Below, one piece after another: positions 1 through 5,874 of a stretch of DNA of 12,589 nucleotides (the stretch's first letter is position 1; each line of letters begins with the position of its first letter). Source of the stretch: Lentisphaerota bacterium (GTDB taxonomy: Bacteria; Verrucomicrobiota; Kiritimatiellia; RFP12; UBA3636). The stretch spans positions 1 to 12,589 of the forward strand of contig JALHHX010000060.1 in assembly GCA_022837245.1 (NCBI GenBank), in the 5' to 3' direction. The notes beneath the pieces are model-generated. The model was not told where the DNA came from. It searched no databases and saw nothing but the letters and a program-made list of their open reading frames with translations. The translations under genes were made by a program, and so were the position numbers.

Positions 1-40
1 CACTTTGTTTTCCTCCTTGTTTGATCACAAGAAGGAAGTG
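1..40. promoter_or_regulatory. Inverted repeat at left edge containing a leftward SD
   Basis: The first 40 bases form an imperfect palindrome. CACTT (1-5) mirrors AAGTG (36-40). TCCTCCTTGT (11-20) pairs with ACAAGAAGGA (27-36) around the loop TTGATC, with one C-A mismatch that becomes a G-U wobble in a leftward transcript. Read leftward, it contains AAGGAGG followed 8 bases later by GTG at bases 3-1, which is what the start of a divergent gene leaving the window would look like. It could be an operator, a hairpin in a leader, or simply the ribosome binding site of that neighbour. The window edge prevents a decision. Confidence 0.35.
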
Positions 41-93
41 TACACAACCGCGTGACCTATTCAAAGCCCAGGTGTTGCGATAGCTGGTAGCCT

Positions 94-354
94 GTGCGCG
101 ACTTCGTGGCCGACAGTCGCGACCGCCACGACTCGGCCATTCTCAAGTCCGACTACAAGGAAGTCCTCTCCATCCTCCGCCGTCGGAATCCGCGCTACGC
201 GGCGATTCTCAAGATGACGGTCGATGGCTTCACCCAGCAGGAGATTGCCGATGCCCTCGGCGTCCCGAAGTGGGAGGTCAAGACTTCCCTCTGGCCGGAG
301 GCCAAGGCCGAGGCAAGGCGAATCTACAAGTTCATCAACTACCGCTCTCGGTAA
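94..354 (+). CDS. Small sigma-region-4-like HTH protein (phage type)
   Basis: An 86-residue, basic, probably cytoplasmic DNA-binding protein. Residues 46-72 (FTQQEIADALGVPKWEVKTS and on) form a helix-turn-helix of the sigma-70 region 4 kind, with the usual pattern of a first helix, a glycine turn, and a recognition helix. Residues 20-40 are an amphipathic lead-in. Small proteins of this sort sit in phage early regions and may regulate late genes or replace a sigma factor, but no specific target can be read here. The start is uncertain. GTG at 94 is the first start codon after an in-frame TAG (88-90) and has no convincing SD, while the frame stays open back through the TAG to another GTG at 52. 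The gene may therefore have lost its first codons to a nonsense mutation. It lies 19 bases before the exonuclease gene, in the same direction. Confidence 0.6.
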   Translation: MRDFVADSRDRHDSAILKSDYKEVLSILRRRNPRYAAILKMTVDGFTQQEIADALGVPKWEVKTSLWPEAKAEARRIYKFINYRSR

Positions 355-373
355 TGGGGTGACAAAGAACGCC

Positions 374-1189
374 ATGAAGAACAAGTACCCATTCCTCTTG
401 GAGATTCCGGCGCAAACGTACCACGCCGACTCCGCTGCGGGCAGATATGTGTCCTCGCATAACTTGGCGACGTTCCGTGCCTGCCCGCTCACCTACCATC
501 TTCTCATGACTGGGAAGATGCGCCGTCCCGAAACACCCGCTCTCGCTCTTGGCCGGGCCATCCATTGCTACACGCTGGAGGGCTTCGATGCATGGAACCG
601 GGAGTTCGTGGTTTCCGATGGCCCGATCAACAAGGCCACCGGCCAGCCATACGGGAGAACGAGCCAGAAGTTCATCGACTTCATGGCTTCGCAGAGCAAG
701 TCGGTCGTGTCCACAAAGGAGTTCGAGGCCATCGAAAGGATGGCCGAGAACGTGTGGTCGCACCCGGAGGCGAAGCAGCTCCTCGCGAGCGGCGTTGCCG
801 AGGGGACGATCCGCATAGAGGACTACTGCGGTTTGCCCGTGCAGGCGAGGCTCGACTGGTTCTCGCCCGAGTTCGGCATTGGGGATTTGAAAACCACAAG
901 CGAAGGACTCGAGTGGTTCGAGGCTACGGCTCACAAATACGGCATGGCTCATCAAATGGCCTGGTACCGGAAGCTGCTGGAGCTTGCCTCCGGCGTGAAG
1001 TACCCGGTGTACATCATAGCCGTCGAGAAGTCCGAGCCCTACCGTGTCTGCACATTCCGCTATGCGGAAGACGTCCTCGATCAAGCCGAGGCCGAGAACG
1101 AGTCCGCATTGCGGGAACTCGTCGAGTGCCGCGAGCGCGACGAGTGGCTGACGCGCTTCCAGGAGACAAGACCGCTCACGCGAATCTGA
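374..1189 (+). CDS. RecE-like PD-(D/E)XK phage exonuclease
   Basis: A 271-residue nuclease of the PD-(D/E)XK superfamily, resembling the C-terminal nuclease domain of RecE (DUF3799-type phage exonucleases). Family members degrade one strand of linear duplex DNA to leave 3' overhangs for strand annealing. Visible motifs in order: a lead-in with SSHNLATFRACP at 27-38, GRAIH (H64) from motif I, VQARLDW with D161, GDLKTT giving the D171-x-K173 catalytic core, and QMAWY (Q194, Y198) typical of RecB/RecE-type nucleases. All expected active-site positions are present. I chose ATG 374 because the homologous region begins there. The longer reading frame back to 224 overlaps the HTH gene and encodes low-complexity Arg/Ser/Pro sequence. 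The next gene is a Sak4-like ATPase, which fits a nuclease plus annealing-protein pair. Function is known for the family, not shown for this protein. Confidence 0.85.
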   Translation: MKNKYPFLLEIPAQTYHADSAAGRYVSSHNLATFRACPLTYHLLMTGKMRRPETPALALGRAIHCYTLEGFDAWNREFVVSDGPINKATGQPYGRTSQKFIDFMASQSKSVVSTKEFEAIERMAENVWSHPEAKQLLASGVAEGTIRIEDYCGLPVQARLDWFSPEFGIGDLKTTSEGLEWFEATAHKYGMAHQMAWYRKLLELASGVKYPVYIIAVEKSEPYRVCTFRYAEDVLDQAEAENESALRELVECRERDEWLTRFQETRPLTRI

Positions 1190-1252
1190 AGTTTCGGGCG
1201 GCTGGGTGGCCGTCCGTTCAAACCAAGCAAGAAACGAAAGGAAAGACACATC

Positions 1253-2062
1253 ATGTCTCTACTTGAAAGAATCACGACGGGAGTGAAGCCCCGTCCTCCT
1301 AGAATCCTGGTGTACGGCCCGGCCGGCGTCGGGAAATCGAGCTGGGCTGCGCAGGCTCCATCGCCCGTGTTCATCCCTGTCGAAGATGGAATAGACCATC
1401 TGTCGGTCCCCCGCTTCGACCACGTGACGGACTACGCCAAGTTTGTCGAATGCCTGAAAGCCGTCCGCGACGAGCAACACGACTTCCAGACTTTGGTGAT
1501 CGACTCGCTCACGGCGTTGCAGAACCTCGTCACCGACGGCGTGTGCAAGGCCGCTGGCGTGAAGTTCCTCGAAACCGCCTACGGCGGCTACAACCGCGGG
1601 CAGTCCGCCGCGCTCACGCAGATGCGTAAGGAGGTCTATACGCTCCTCGACGAGATCAGGGCGCGGCGAAACATGGCCATCGTGCAGATTGCGCACGACC
1701 ACATCGAGAACGTGAAGCGCGCGGACGGCACGACCGACCGCAGGCTTGCCCCACGCCTCATCCCCGGCATCTGCGACTGGGTGTCGGAGTGGAACGACAT
1801 CGTCATCTCCGCCGACTTCCGCACCATCGAGGACGCGAACGGCAACAGGATGATCGTCGGCAAGAACGGCGGCGAGCGCGAGATGTACGCGGTCGGCACC
1901 ATCCACCGCCTCGCCAAGAACCGCTACGGCATTCCCGCCGGGGCCCTGCCGTTCACGTGGGACGCCATCCGCGAGGCCATCGCCAGGGCGAAAGCATCCG
2001 ATGCTCCTGCGCAGGAGGCTTCCGCTACCCAGCCCGCCGCAACGGGTGATATTGAAAAGTAA
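1253..2062 (+). CDS. Sak4-like RecA-fold ATPase (phage nucleotide-binding protein)
   Basis: A 269-residue P-loop ATPase of the AAA_24 / phage nucleotide-binding family, related to the Sak4 single-strand annealing proteins. Walker A is GPAGVGKSS (22-30). Walker B is TLVIDSL (80-86), with the acidic D84. A later QIAHD (145-149) sits where RecA-fold proteins have a sensor strand. The last 25 residues are Ala/Ser/Pro-rich and probably disordered, as in proteins that recruit SSB through a tail. Known members promote annealing of complementary single strands, usually with a partner SSB. A partner nuclease lies directly upstream (63-base gap) and a DUF669-like fragment directly downstream (24-base gap), making this the middle gene of a recombination operon. 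An AAAGGAAAG ribosome site precedes ATG 1253 at normal spacing. The alternative is a generic phage AAA ATPase of unknown role. Confidence 0.8.
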   Translation: MSLLERITTGVKPRPPRILVYGPAGVGKSSWAAQAPSPVFIPVEDGIDHLSVPRFDHVTDYAKFVECLKAVRDEQHDFQTLVIDSLTALQNLVTDGVCKAAGVKFLETAYGGYNRGQSAALTQMRKEVYTLLDEIRARRNMAIVQIAHDHIENVKRADGTTDRRLAPRLIPGICDWVSEWNDIVISADFRTIEDANGNRMIVGKNGGEREMYAVGTIHRLAKNRYGIPAGALPFTWDAIREAIARAKASDAPAQEASATQPAATGDIEK

Positions 2063-2086
2063 ACCGGAACAGAAAGGAAAATCAAA

Positions 2087-2206
2087 ATGGAAGAACTATT
2101 CTTTGATGCGTCGAGCATCGAACCCGCAGGGTCGTTCGACCCGCTGCCCGCTGGCGACTACGAGGTGGAGGCGGGGGGAGTCGAACCCCCGTCCGAAACG
2201 AAGTAA
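2087..2206 (+). pseudogene. DUF669-like phage gene, 5' fragment cut at ssrA
   Basis: An open frame of 39 codons with a proper start: GAAAGGAAAA ends 4 bases before ATG 2087. The first 25-27 residues, MEELFFDASSIEPAG then FDPLPAGDYEV, match the N-terminal style of DUF669 phage proteins (a PLPAG-[DE]-Y signature). Those are usually much longer than this and sit next to exonuclease or annealing genes. From about codon 26 the frame enters the tmRNA gene on the opposite strand and encodes unrelated sequence until TAA 2204-2206. The body of the gene is therefore missing in this orientation. It could have been displaced to the other end of the integrated element, if the phage att site lies inside the gene, or been deleted. 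The family call rests on few residues; the truncation is directly visible. Confidence 0.6.
2164..2195. other. Probable attachment-site junction at the ssrA 3' end
   Basis: Phage-type coding sequence changes to tmRNA sequence here without any spacer. The reading frame of the DUF669-like gene runs straight through the tmRNA acceptor stem and T arm. Tyrosine integrases often use this part of tmRNA genes as attB, and an intact tmRNA end is kept after integration, as seen here. The exact core cannot be set from one junction: GAGGTGGAG (2162-2170) could be shared between the phage gene and the acceptor stem. Confidence 0.5.
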
Positions 2207-2390
2207 CCACAGCATCTACGCGCGTGTCCCGTGTTTTATTCTCGCGCACCCAACTGCCCACAGGCAGGCCATCGTTTGCGCCAGCGGCCACGGTTGTGTC
2301 GCATGCGCCCCGGCCACCCAGACGCATGCCAGCCTGCTAAATGACACTTCCCCGCCCAGCAGGCGTCAGCGGTTCCGTGTCACGGCTATA

Positions 2391-2420
2391 TTAAGCCGCG
2401 AGAGCCAATTCAGAGTTGGC
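2391..2420 (-). other. tmRNA proteolysis tag frame (ANSELALAA)
   Basis: Ten codons inside the tmRNA: GCC AAC TCT GAA TTG GCT CTC GCG GCT TAA, giving ANSELALAA and stop. It starts with Ala-Asn and ends in Leu-Ala-Ala, the C-terminal signal read by ClpXP-type proteases in the standard tags. GCC is taken as the resume codon because it starts the in-frame Ala-Asn. The A-rich stretch GGAAAACCAAACC just upstream suits the resume-codon context. Confidence 0.88.
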
Positions 2421-2546
2421 GGTTTGGTTTTCCGGTAAATTGACGAGTACACCCGGAGTCCTCGGCGCGCAACTGAGGCCTCAACCGTCCCGTCGAAACC
2501 TTGTCGCCCCCAACGCGGAGCTCTGACCCCTTGTCAAGTGGTTGCC

Positions 2547-2576
2547 ATTCTATCATACTCCGTATCGACAAAGCAA
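2547..2576 (-). promoter_or_regulatory. Candidate promoter for ssrA
   Basis: On the minus strand, TTGCTT (2571-2576), an 18-base spacer and TAGAAT (2547-2552) resemble a sigma-70 promoter. Transcription would start near 2540, leaving about 30 bases to be trimmed (RNase P) to the mature 5' end at 2511. A TTGACA at 2532-2537 lies too close to the mature end to serve as a -35 with any visible -10. Confidence 0.35.
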
Positions 2577-2678
2577 GCGCAATCAGAAGTGTGTCAAGAG
2601 AGGGAAGATTACACGGTAAAACAGACCAACAACCCGCTAATGCGCCCCGTCGTACAAGGAATTGCGGGGGTCCAGGGA

Positions 2679-2707
2679 TTGCCTGATCAATCGCATTCAG
2701 CTATAAT
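2679..2707 (+). promoter_or_regulatory. Promoter of the GH42 gene
   Basis: TTGCCT (2679-2684), a 17-base spacer and a perfect TATAAT (2702-2707) make a strong sigma-70-type promoter 38 bases before ATG 2745. The inverted arms GATTG (2677-2681) and CAATC (2688-2692) overlap the -35 and could be an operator half-site pair, but they are short. Confidence 0.65.
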
Positions 2708-2744
2708 CCACGCAGAACAACACACCCCACCCCACACAATCAAA

Positions 2745-4811
2745 ATGGCAAAACAAGGCGGTCCAAGTATTTCAAAATTCCCGTTCATGCTCCACGGAGG
2801 CGATTACAACCCCGATCAATGGCTACACGTCCCAGGCACGGTCGATGAGGATTTCCGCCTGTTTAAACTCGCCGGCATCAACGAGCTCTCCGTCGGCATT
2901 TTCGCATGGTCTGTCCTTGAACCAGAGGAAGGCCGGTTTGATTTTTCGTTTCTTGACGACATCATGGCACGCGCTCGAAAGGAAGGCATGGCGATCATCC
3001 TCGCGACCCCATCAGGTGCCAAGCCGAACTGGATGGCGGAGAAGTATCCGGAGATCCGCCGCATGCATCCGCCCGCGCAGGGATTCGAACCTGTGCGCGA
3101 GGAGCAGCGCGCGCGCCACAACCATTGCCCGACCTCACCGGTGTACCGCGAAAAATGCCGCATCATGAACACAAAACTCGCCGAGCGCTATGGGAACCAC
3201 CCGTCACTCGCGATGTGGCATGTTTCCAACGAATACAACGCCGGTTGCGATTGCCCGCTTTGCCGAGAGGCATTTCGCGAGTGGCTTCAGAAGAAATACG
3301 GCTCGCTTGACGCCCTAAACCACGCCTGGTGGACAGGCTTCTGGTCGCACCGCTATTCATCATGGGGCCAAATCAACGCGACCGATGCGTCTATGCCAGC
3401 CATGGTTCTCGACCGCCGCCGCTTCAATTCACGGCAGATGCTCGATTTCTTCGTGGCGGAGTCAGAACCCCTCCGCAGGATTTCGCCCGATATCCCCGTC
3501 ACAGCCAACATGATGTCGTCGTTCTTCCCGCTCGATTACTGGAGCTGGGCCAGGCACATCGACGTGATCAGTTGGGACGCGTATCCACCGTACCACAACA
3601 GGCCGGAAACCGCCACGAAAACAGCGCCGTTCTTCTCAATGATGCACGATACGATGCGATCTTTTAAAAACGGGAATCCGTTCCTTTTGATGGAATCTTC
3701 CCCAGGACCGACCAACTGGATGCAGATCAACCGGCTGTTGCGTCCGGGACAACACAAACTCAAATCCCTTCAAGCCGTCGCGCACGGCTCAGACGGCGTC
3801 TGCTACTTCCAAATGCGCAAGGGACGCGGTGGAAGCGAGAAGTTCCACGGAGCCGTGATCGACCACGTCGGCACCGAAGACAACCGGATGTTCCGCGAAG
3901 TGGCCGCACTCGGAGAGGACCTGAAAAAGCTCTCCCCCGTCCTCGGCGCCACCACCCCCGCCAAGGTCGCCATTTTTAACGATTGGGAATCGCGCTGGGC
4001 GCTTGATGCAGCCAACGGCCCGTCGCCATACACGAAAGACCACGACGTCGCCTTGCTCAACCACTATAAGCCATTTTGGAAAATGGGAGTTCCGGTGGAT
4101 TTACTTAACGGCGACTCCGAGATCGATGGCTACTCGATCGTCATCGCCCCGCAGCTCTACATGCTCCGCGAAGGCTTCGCCGCCCGCGTCGAGAAGTTCG
4201 TCAAAAATGGAGGCAAATTCGTGGCGACGTACCTGACCGGCATCGTTAACGAAACAGACCTCGTTTTCACCGGCGGCTTCCCTGGCCCGCTGCGCAATGT
4301 GCTGGGAATTCAATCCGAAGAAATTGACTACATATACGAAGATGAGCGAAACGCGCTTTCCATCTGCTCCGCCAACTCACCGAGCGGTCTGGAGGGCACG
4401 TTCGAGCTTGCGAATGTCTGCGACGTCGTGCGAGCCGAAACTGCCGAGGTCATAGGCGTCTATGAACGCGATTTCTATGCCGGAAGCCCCGCTTTGACAC
4501 GCAACAAATTCGGTGCCGGCGAGGCTTGGTATGTCGCAGCCGCTCCTGCCGACGGAGCTCTCCTCGATTCTCTATACGGCGCTATTGTGGCGGAGTCCGG
4601 ACTCCGCCGCGCGCTGCCGGACTGTCAGTTGCCAGAAGGCGTAACCGCGCAGATCCGGTGCAACGGCGAGAGCGAGTACATCTTCTTGATGAACTTCAAC
4701 AACCAAGAGGTCGAGCTGGAGCTCTCCACACCCCGTGTCGAGCTTCTCACCGGACGCAAAATAGAAGGGTCGTTCCGCCTTCCTGCATACGGCGCGTTGG
4801 TTCTTCAGTAA
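2745..4811 (+). CDS. GH42 family beta-galactosidase
   Basis: A 688-residue glycoside hydrolase of family 42, normal length for the family, with no signal peptide and so probably cytoplasmic. Members hydrolyse terminal beta-D-galactosides. The TIM barrel begins at HGGDYNPDQW (17-26). The acid/base is E163 in HVSNEYN, and the nucleophile is E317 in LMESSPG. The four cysteines of the GH42 structural zinc site are present as C128 and the cluster C168, C170, C173 (CDCPLC). A trimerisation domain follows (about 400-620) and a small beta-rich C-terminal domain ends the protein. I chose ATG 2745 because upstream frame sequence has no family similarity and the promoter lies just before it. There is no SD: the leader is A/C-rich. 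The gene stands alone, without transporter or regulator beside it, and is convergent with the HAD gene. Confidence 0.93.
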   Translation: MAKQGGPSISKFPFMLHGGDYNPDQWLHVPGTVDEDFRLFKLAGINELSVGIFAWSVLEPEEGRFDFSFLDDIMARARKEGMAIILATPSGAKPNWMAEKYPEIRRMHPPAQGFEPVREEQRARHNHCPTSPVYREKCRIMNTKLAERYGNHPSLAMWHVSNEYNAGCDCPLCREAFREWLQKKYGSLDALNHAWWTGFWSHRYSSWGQINATDASMPAMVLDRRRFNSRQMLDFFVAESEPLRRISPDIPVTANMMSSFFPLDYWSWARHIDVISWDAYPPYHNRPETATKTAPFFSMMHDTMRSFKNGNPFLLMESSPGPTNWMQINRLLRPGQHKLKSLQAVAHGSDGVCYFQMRKGRGGSEKFHGAVIDHVGTEDNRMFREVAALGEDLKKLSPVLGATTPAKVAIFNDWESRWALDAANGPSPYTKDHDVALLNHYKPFWKMGVPVDLLNGDSEIDGYSIVIAPQLYMLREGFAARVEKFVKNGGKFVATYLTGIVNETDLVFTGGFPGPLRNVLGIQSEEIDYIYEDERNALSICSANSPSGLEGTFELANVCDVVRAETAEVIGVYERDFYAGSPALTRNKFGAGEAWYVAAAPADGALLDSLYGAIVAESGLRRALPDCQLPEGVTAQIRCNGESEYIFLMNFNNQEVELELSTPRVELLTGRKIEGSFRLPAYGALVLQ

Positions 4812-4820
4812 AAGTTGCAG

Positions 4821-4845
4821 GCCGGGCGGCTACATGCTGCTCGGC
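4821..4845 (+). terminator. Hairpin after the GH42 gene (no T-run)
   Basis: GCCGGGCGGC (4821-4830) can pair with GCTGCTCGGC (4836-4845) across a TACAT loop: ten pairs including two G-U in a rightward transcript. It starts 9 bases after the GH42 stop and overlaps the last codons of the convergent HAD gene. No run of T follows, so it is at best a weak terminator or a 3'-end stabiliser. Confidence 0.35.
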
Positions 4846-5708
4846 AGCGACTTCTCGAACTTATCCACCAGCTGGTTCTCAAGTTCGCCGGCGTATTCTC
4901 CGGCGAAGAACTTCTCCATAACCTCGTCTTTGAACAACCGCCACGATTCGACTTCGTTGCCAGGCATGACGGGGTAGAACAAGATCCCAGTTGCGCGCGC
5001 GGCGGCAAGGTCACCGAGAGCGTCTCCAATCAGGAGCATCCTTCCAGGCTCGTACTTGCCGTCTGCCGCGAGGCGTATATGTTCGGCTTTTGTTCCAAGT
5101 TCCTGTCCAGCTATCGCACGAGTCAGGTTGTTGATTCCGTGTTGGTGCCATTCGCGCACCAGAGCCTCTGAAGGAGTTTGCGAAACAACGACGATGTCGG
5201 CCAATCTTGAGATTGCCTCAAGCGATTCCGCCGCGTATTCGAACGGCGGCACCGCCTTCATATTATGCTCGATGTCTTCGTTGACGGCGAGACTCCACGC
5301 GAGCACATCCGCGAGCTGCTTGCTGCCAGTGCGTTCCACCTCGGCCTTTAGCGACGCATTGCCGAGCGGCAGGCCGGAAGTGCAATATGCGCGGAGGTCG
5401 TCGAGTGGCGGCATTCGGACACCCGACTCCGCCACGCCGGGGCGCGACGGGAGCATCTCGAAAGTCTTGAGCAGCGAGGGGAACCTGTTGGTACCGCGGA
5501 AGCGCGAGTTCAGGTTTATGAACTCCGAGACTTCACGCACTTGCTTTGCGATCTTCTCGAGACCCCAGTGTTTTATTATAAGGGGATGGAAGTGTTGGCA
5601 TTGCTTGACGGCCATGGTGTCGAACACGCAACCATCGGAATCCACGCCCACGAAAAATTTGAAATTCGGACGTAGGGAAATCAAATCTTGTTTTGTCGAA
5701 TGTTGCAT
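4830..5708 (-). CDS. HAD-superfamily hydrolase (phosphatase-like)
   Basis: A 292-residue HAD-fold hydrolase, likely a cytoplasmic phosphatase acting on a small phosphorylated metabolite; the substrate cannot be read. The four HAD motifs are present: motif I VDSDG (nucleophile D23, acid D25), motif II VVVSQTP (S176), motif III LGTK (K207) and motif IV LLIGDALGD (D229, D233). The long insert between motifs I and II (about 30-165) is a C1-type helical cap, larger than in phosphoglycolate phosphatase, which suggests a distinct subfamily. A second D for a DxD core supports Mg2+-dependent phosphoryl transfer. The start is taken at ATG 5708; ATG 5732 and GTG 5744 are also in frame, and none has a clear SD. 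It ends 18 bases from the convergent GH42 stop and is divergent from icd. Metabolic partners are unclear. Confidence 0.82.
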   Translation of the reverse strand: MQHSTKQDLISLRPNFKFFVGVDSDGCVFDTMAVKQCQHFHPLIIKHWGLEKIAKQVREVSEFINLNSRFRGTNRFPSLLKTFEMLPSRPGVAESGVRMPPLDDLRAYCTSGLPLGNASLKAEVERTGSKQLADVLAWSLAVNEDIEHNMKAVPPFEYAAESLEAISRLADIVVVSQTPSEALVREWHQHGINNLTRAIAGQELGTKAEHIRLAADGKYEPGRMLLIGDALGDLAAARATGILFYPVMPGNEVESWRLFKDEVMEKFFAGEYAGELENQLVDKFEKSLPSSM

Positions 5709-5795
5709 GGAAGCATTATTGCACAAACGCATGTTGAAATCCACTTTTTTGCGCGCCTTGGGTAAACGCGCCTAAGTAAACCGAGCCGTTTGCAG

Positions 5796-5824
5796 TTGAC
5801 AAACAGCACGGGAAAATCCAAACT
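5796..5824 (+). promoter_or_regulatory. Candidate promoter for icd
   Basis: A perfect TTGACA (5796-5801) lies about 75 bases before icd. At 17-base spacing the -10 would be CAAACT (5819-5824), a poor match, so either an activator is needed or this -35 match is chance. It sits in the 166-base divergent region between the HAD gene and icd. Confidence 0.3.
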
Positions 5825-5874
5825 GTGATGCAACAACACAGCTTAGAAGCAGGACAACAGGAGAGACTGGAAAA

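Larger units (their letters stand above)
1..2163 (+). mobile_element. End of an integrated phage-like element (recombination module)
   Basis: Four consecutive rightward genes of phage type (sigma-like HTH, RecE-like exonuclease, Sak4-like ATPase, DUF669-like fragment) fill this stretch. It stops at the 3' end of the tmRNA gene, a well-known target of tyrosine integrases. To the right every gene is ordinary chromosomal housekeeping or metabolism. The last phage gene is cut in the middle, so the boundary is either an att junction inside a gene or the scar of a deletion in a decayed prophage. No integrase, repressor, structural gene or second att copy is in view, so extent and activity are unknown. 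That the left side is mobile DNA is inferred from gene content and position; an assembly chimera has not been excluded. Confidence 0.6.
2164..2511 (-). ncRNA. ssrA: Transfer-messenger RNA (tmRNA, SsrA)
   Basis: A leftward tmRNA of about 348 nt. It rescues stalled ribosomes: alanyl-tmRNA with SmpB enters the empty A site, and its internal frame adds a degradation tag. The 5' end GGGGGCGACAAGG then TTCGACGGG (2511 downward) and the 3' end CGGACGGGGG, TTCGACT, CCCCC then CGCCTCC-ACC (ending at 2164) are the conserved one-piece tmRNA termini. The seven-pair acceptor stem is 2505-2511 with 2167-2173, containing one G-U pair. The T arm is GGGGG-TTCGACT-CCCCC. The terminal A of CCA is not encoded (T follows ACC), so it must be added enzymatically. 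The tag frame at 2391-2420 reads ANSELALAA-stop. Length and layout are normal, with pseudoknot regions between the tag and the 3' part. The 3' end is the boundary with phage-like DNA. Confidence 0.95.

Noticed and set aside
88..90. TAG recoding in the phage element
   Set aside because: Only one TAG is involved, other phage genes end normally with TAA or TGA, and host genes (HAD, infC, thrS, phosphoesterase) use TAG as stop.
224..373. N-terminal extension of the exonuclease
   Set aside because: This part overlaps the HTH gene and encodes Arg/Ser/Pro-rich low-complexity sequence; family similarity starts at 374.
2082..2327. 81-codon leftward frame inside ssrA
   Set aside because: It is a frame within the tmRNA gene; the conserved RNA termini and the tag explain the sequence.
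2001..2438. 145-codon rightward frame across the Sak4 end and ssrA
   Set aside because: It overlaps the ATPase gene in another frame and is antisense to a clear tmRNA; it has no family sequence and no start signal.
2538..2744. N-terminal extension of the GH42 protein
   Set aside because: The promoter with TATAAT lies inside it, and the residues show no GH42 similarity.
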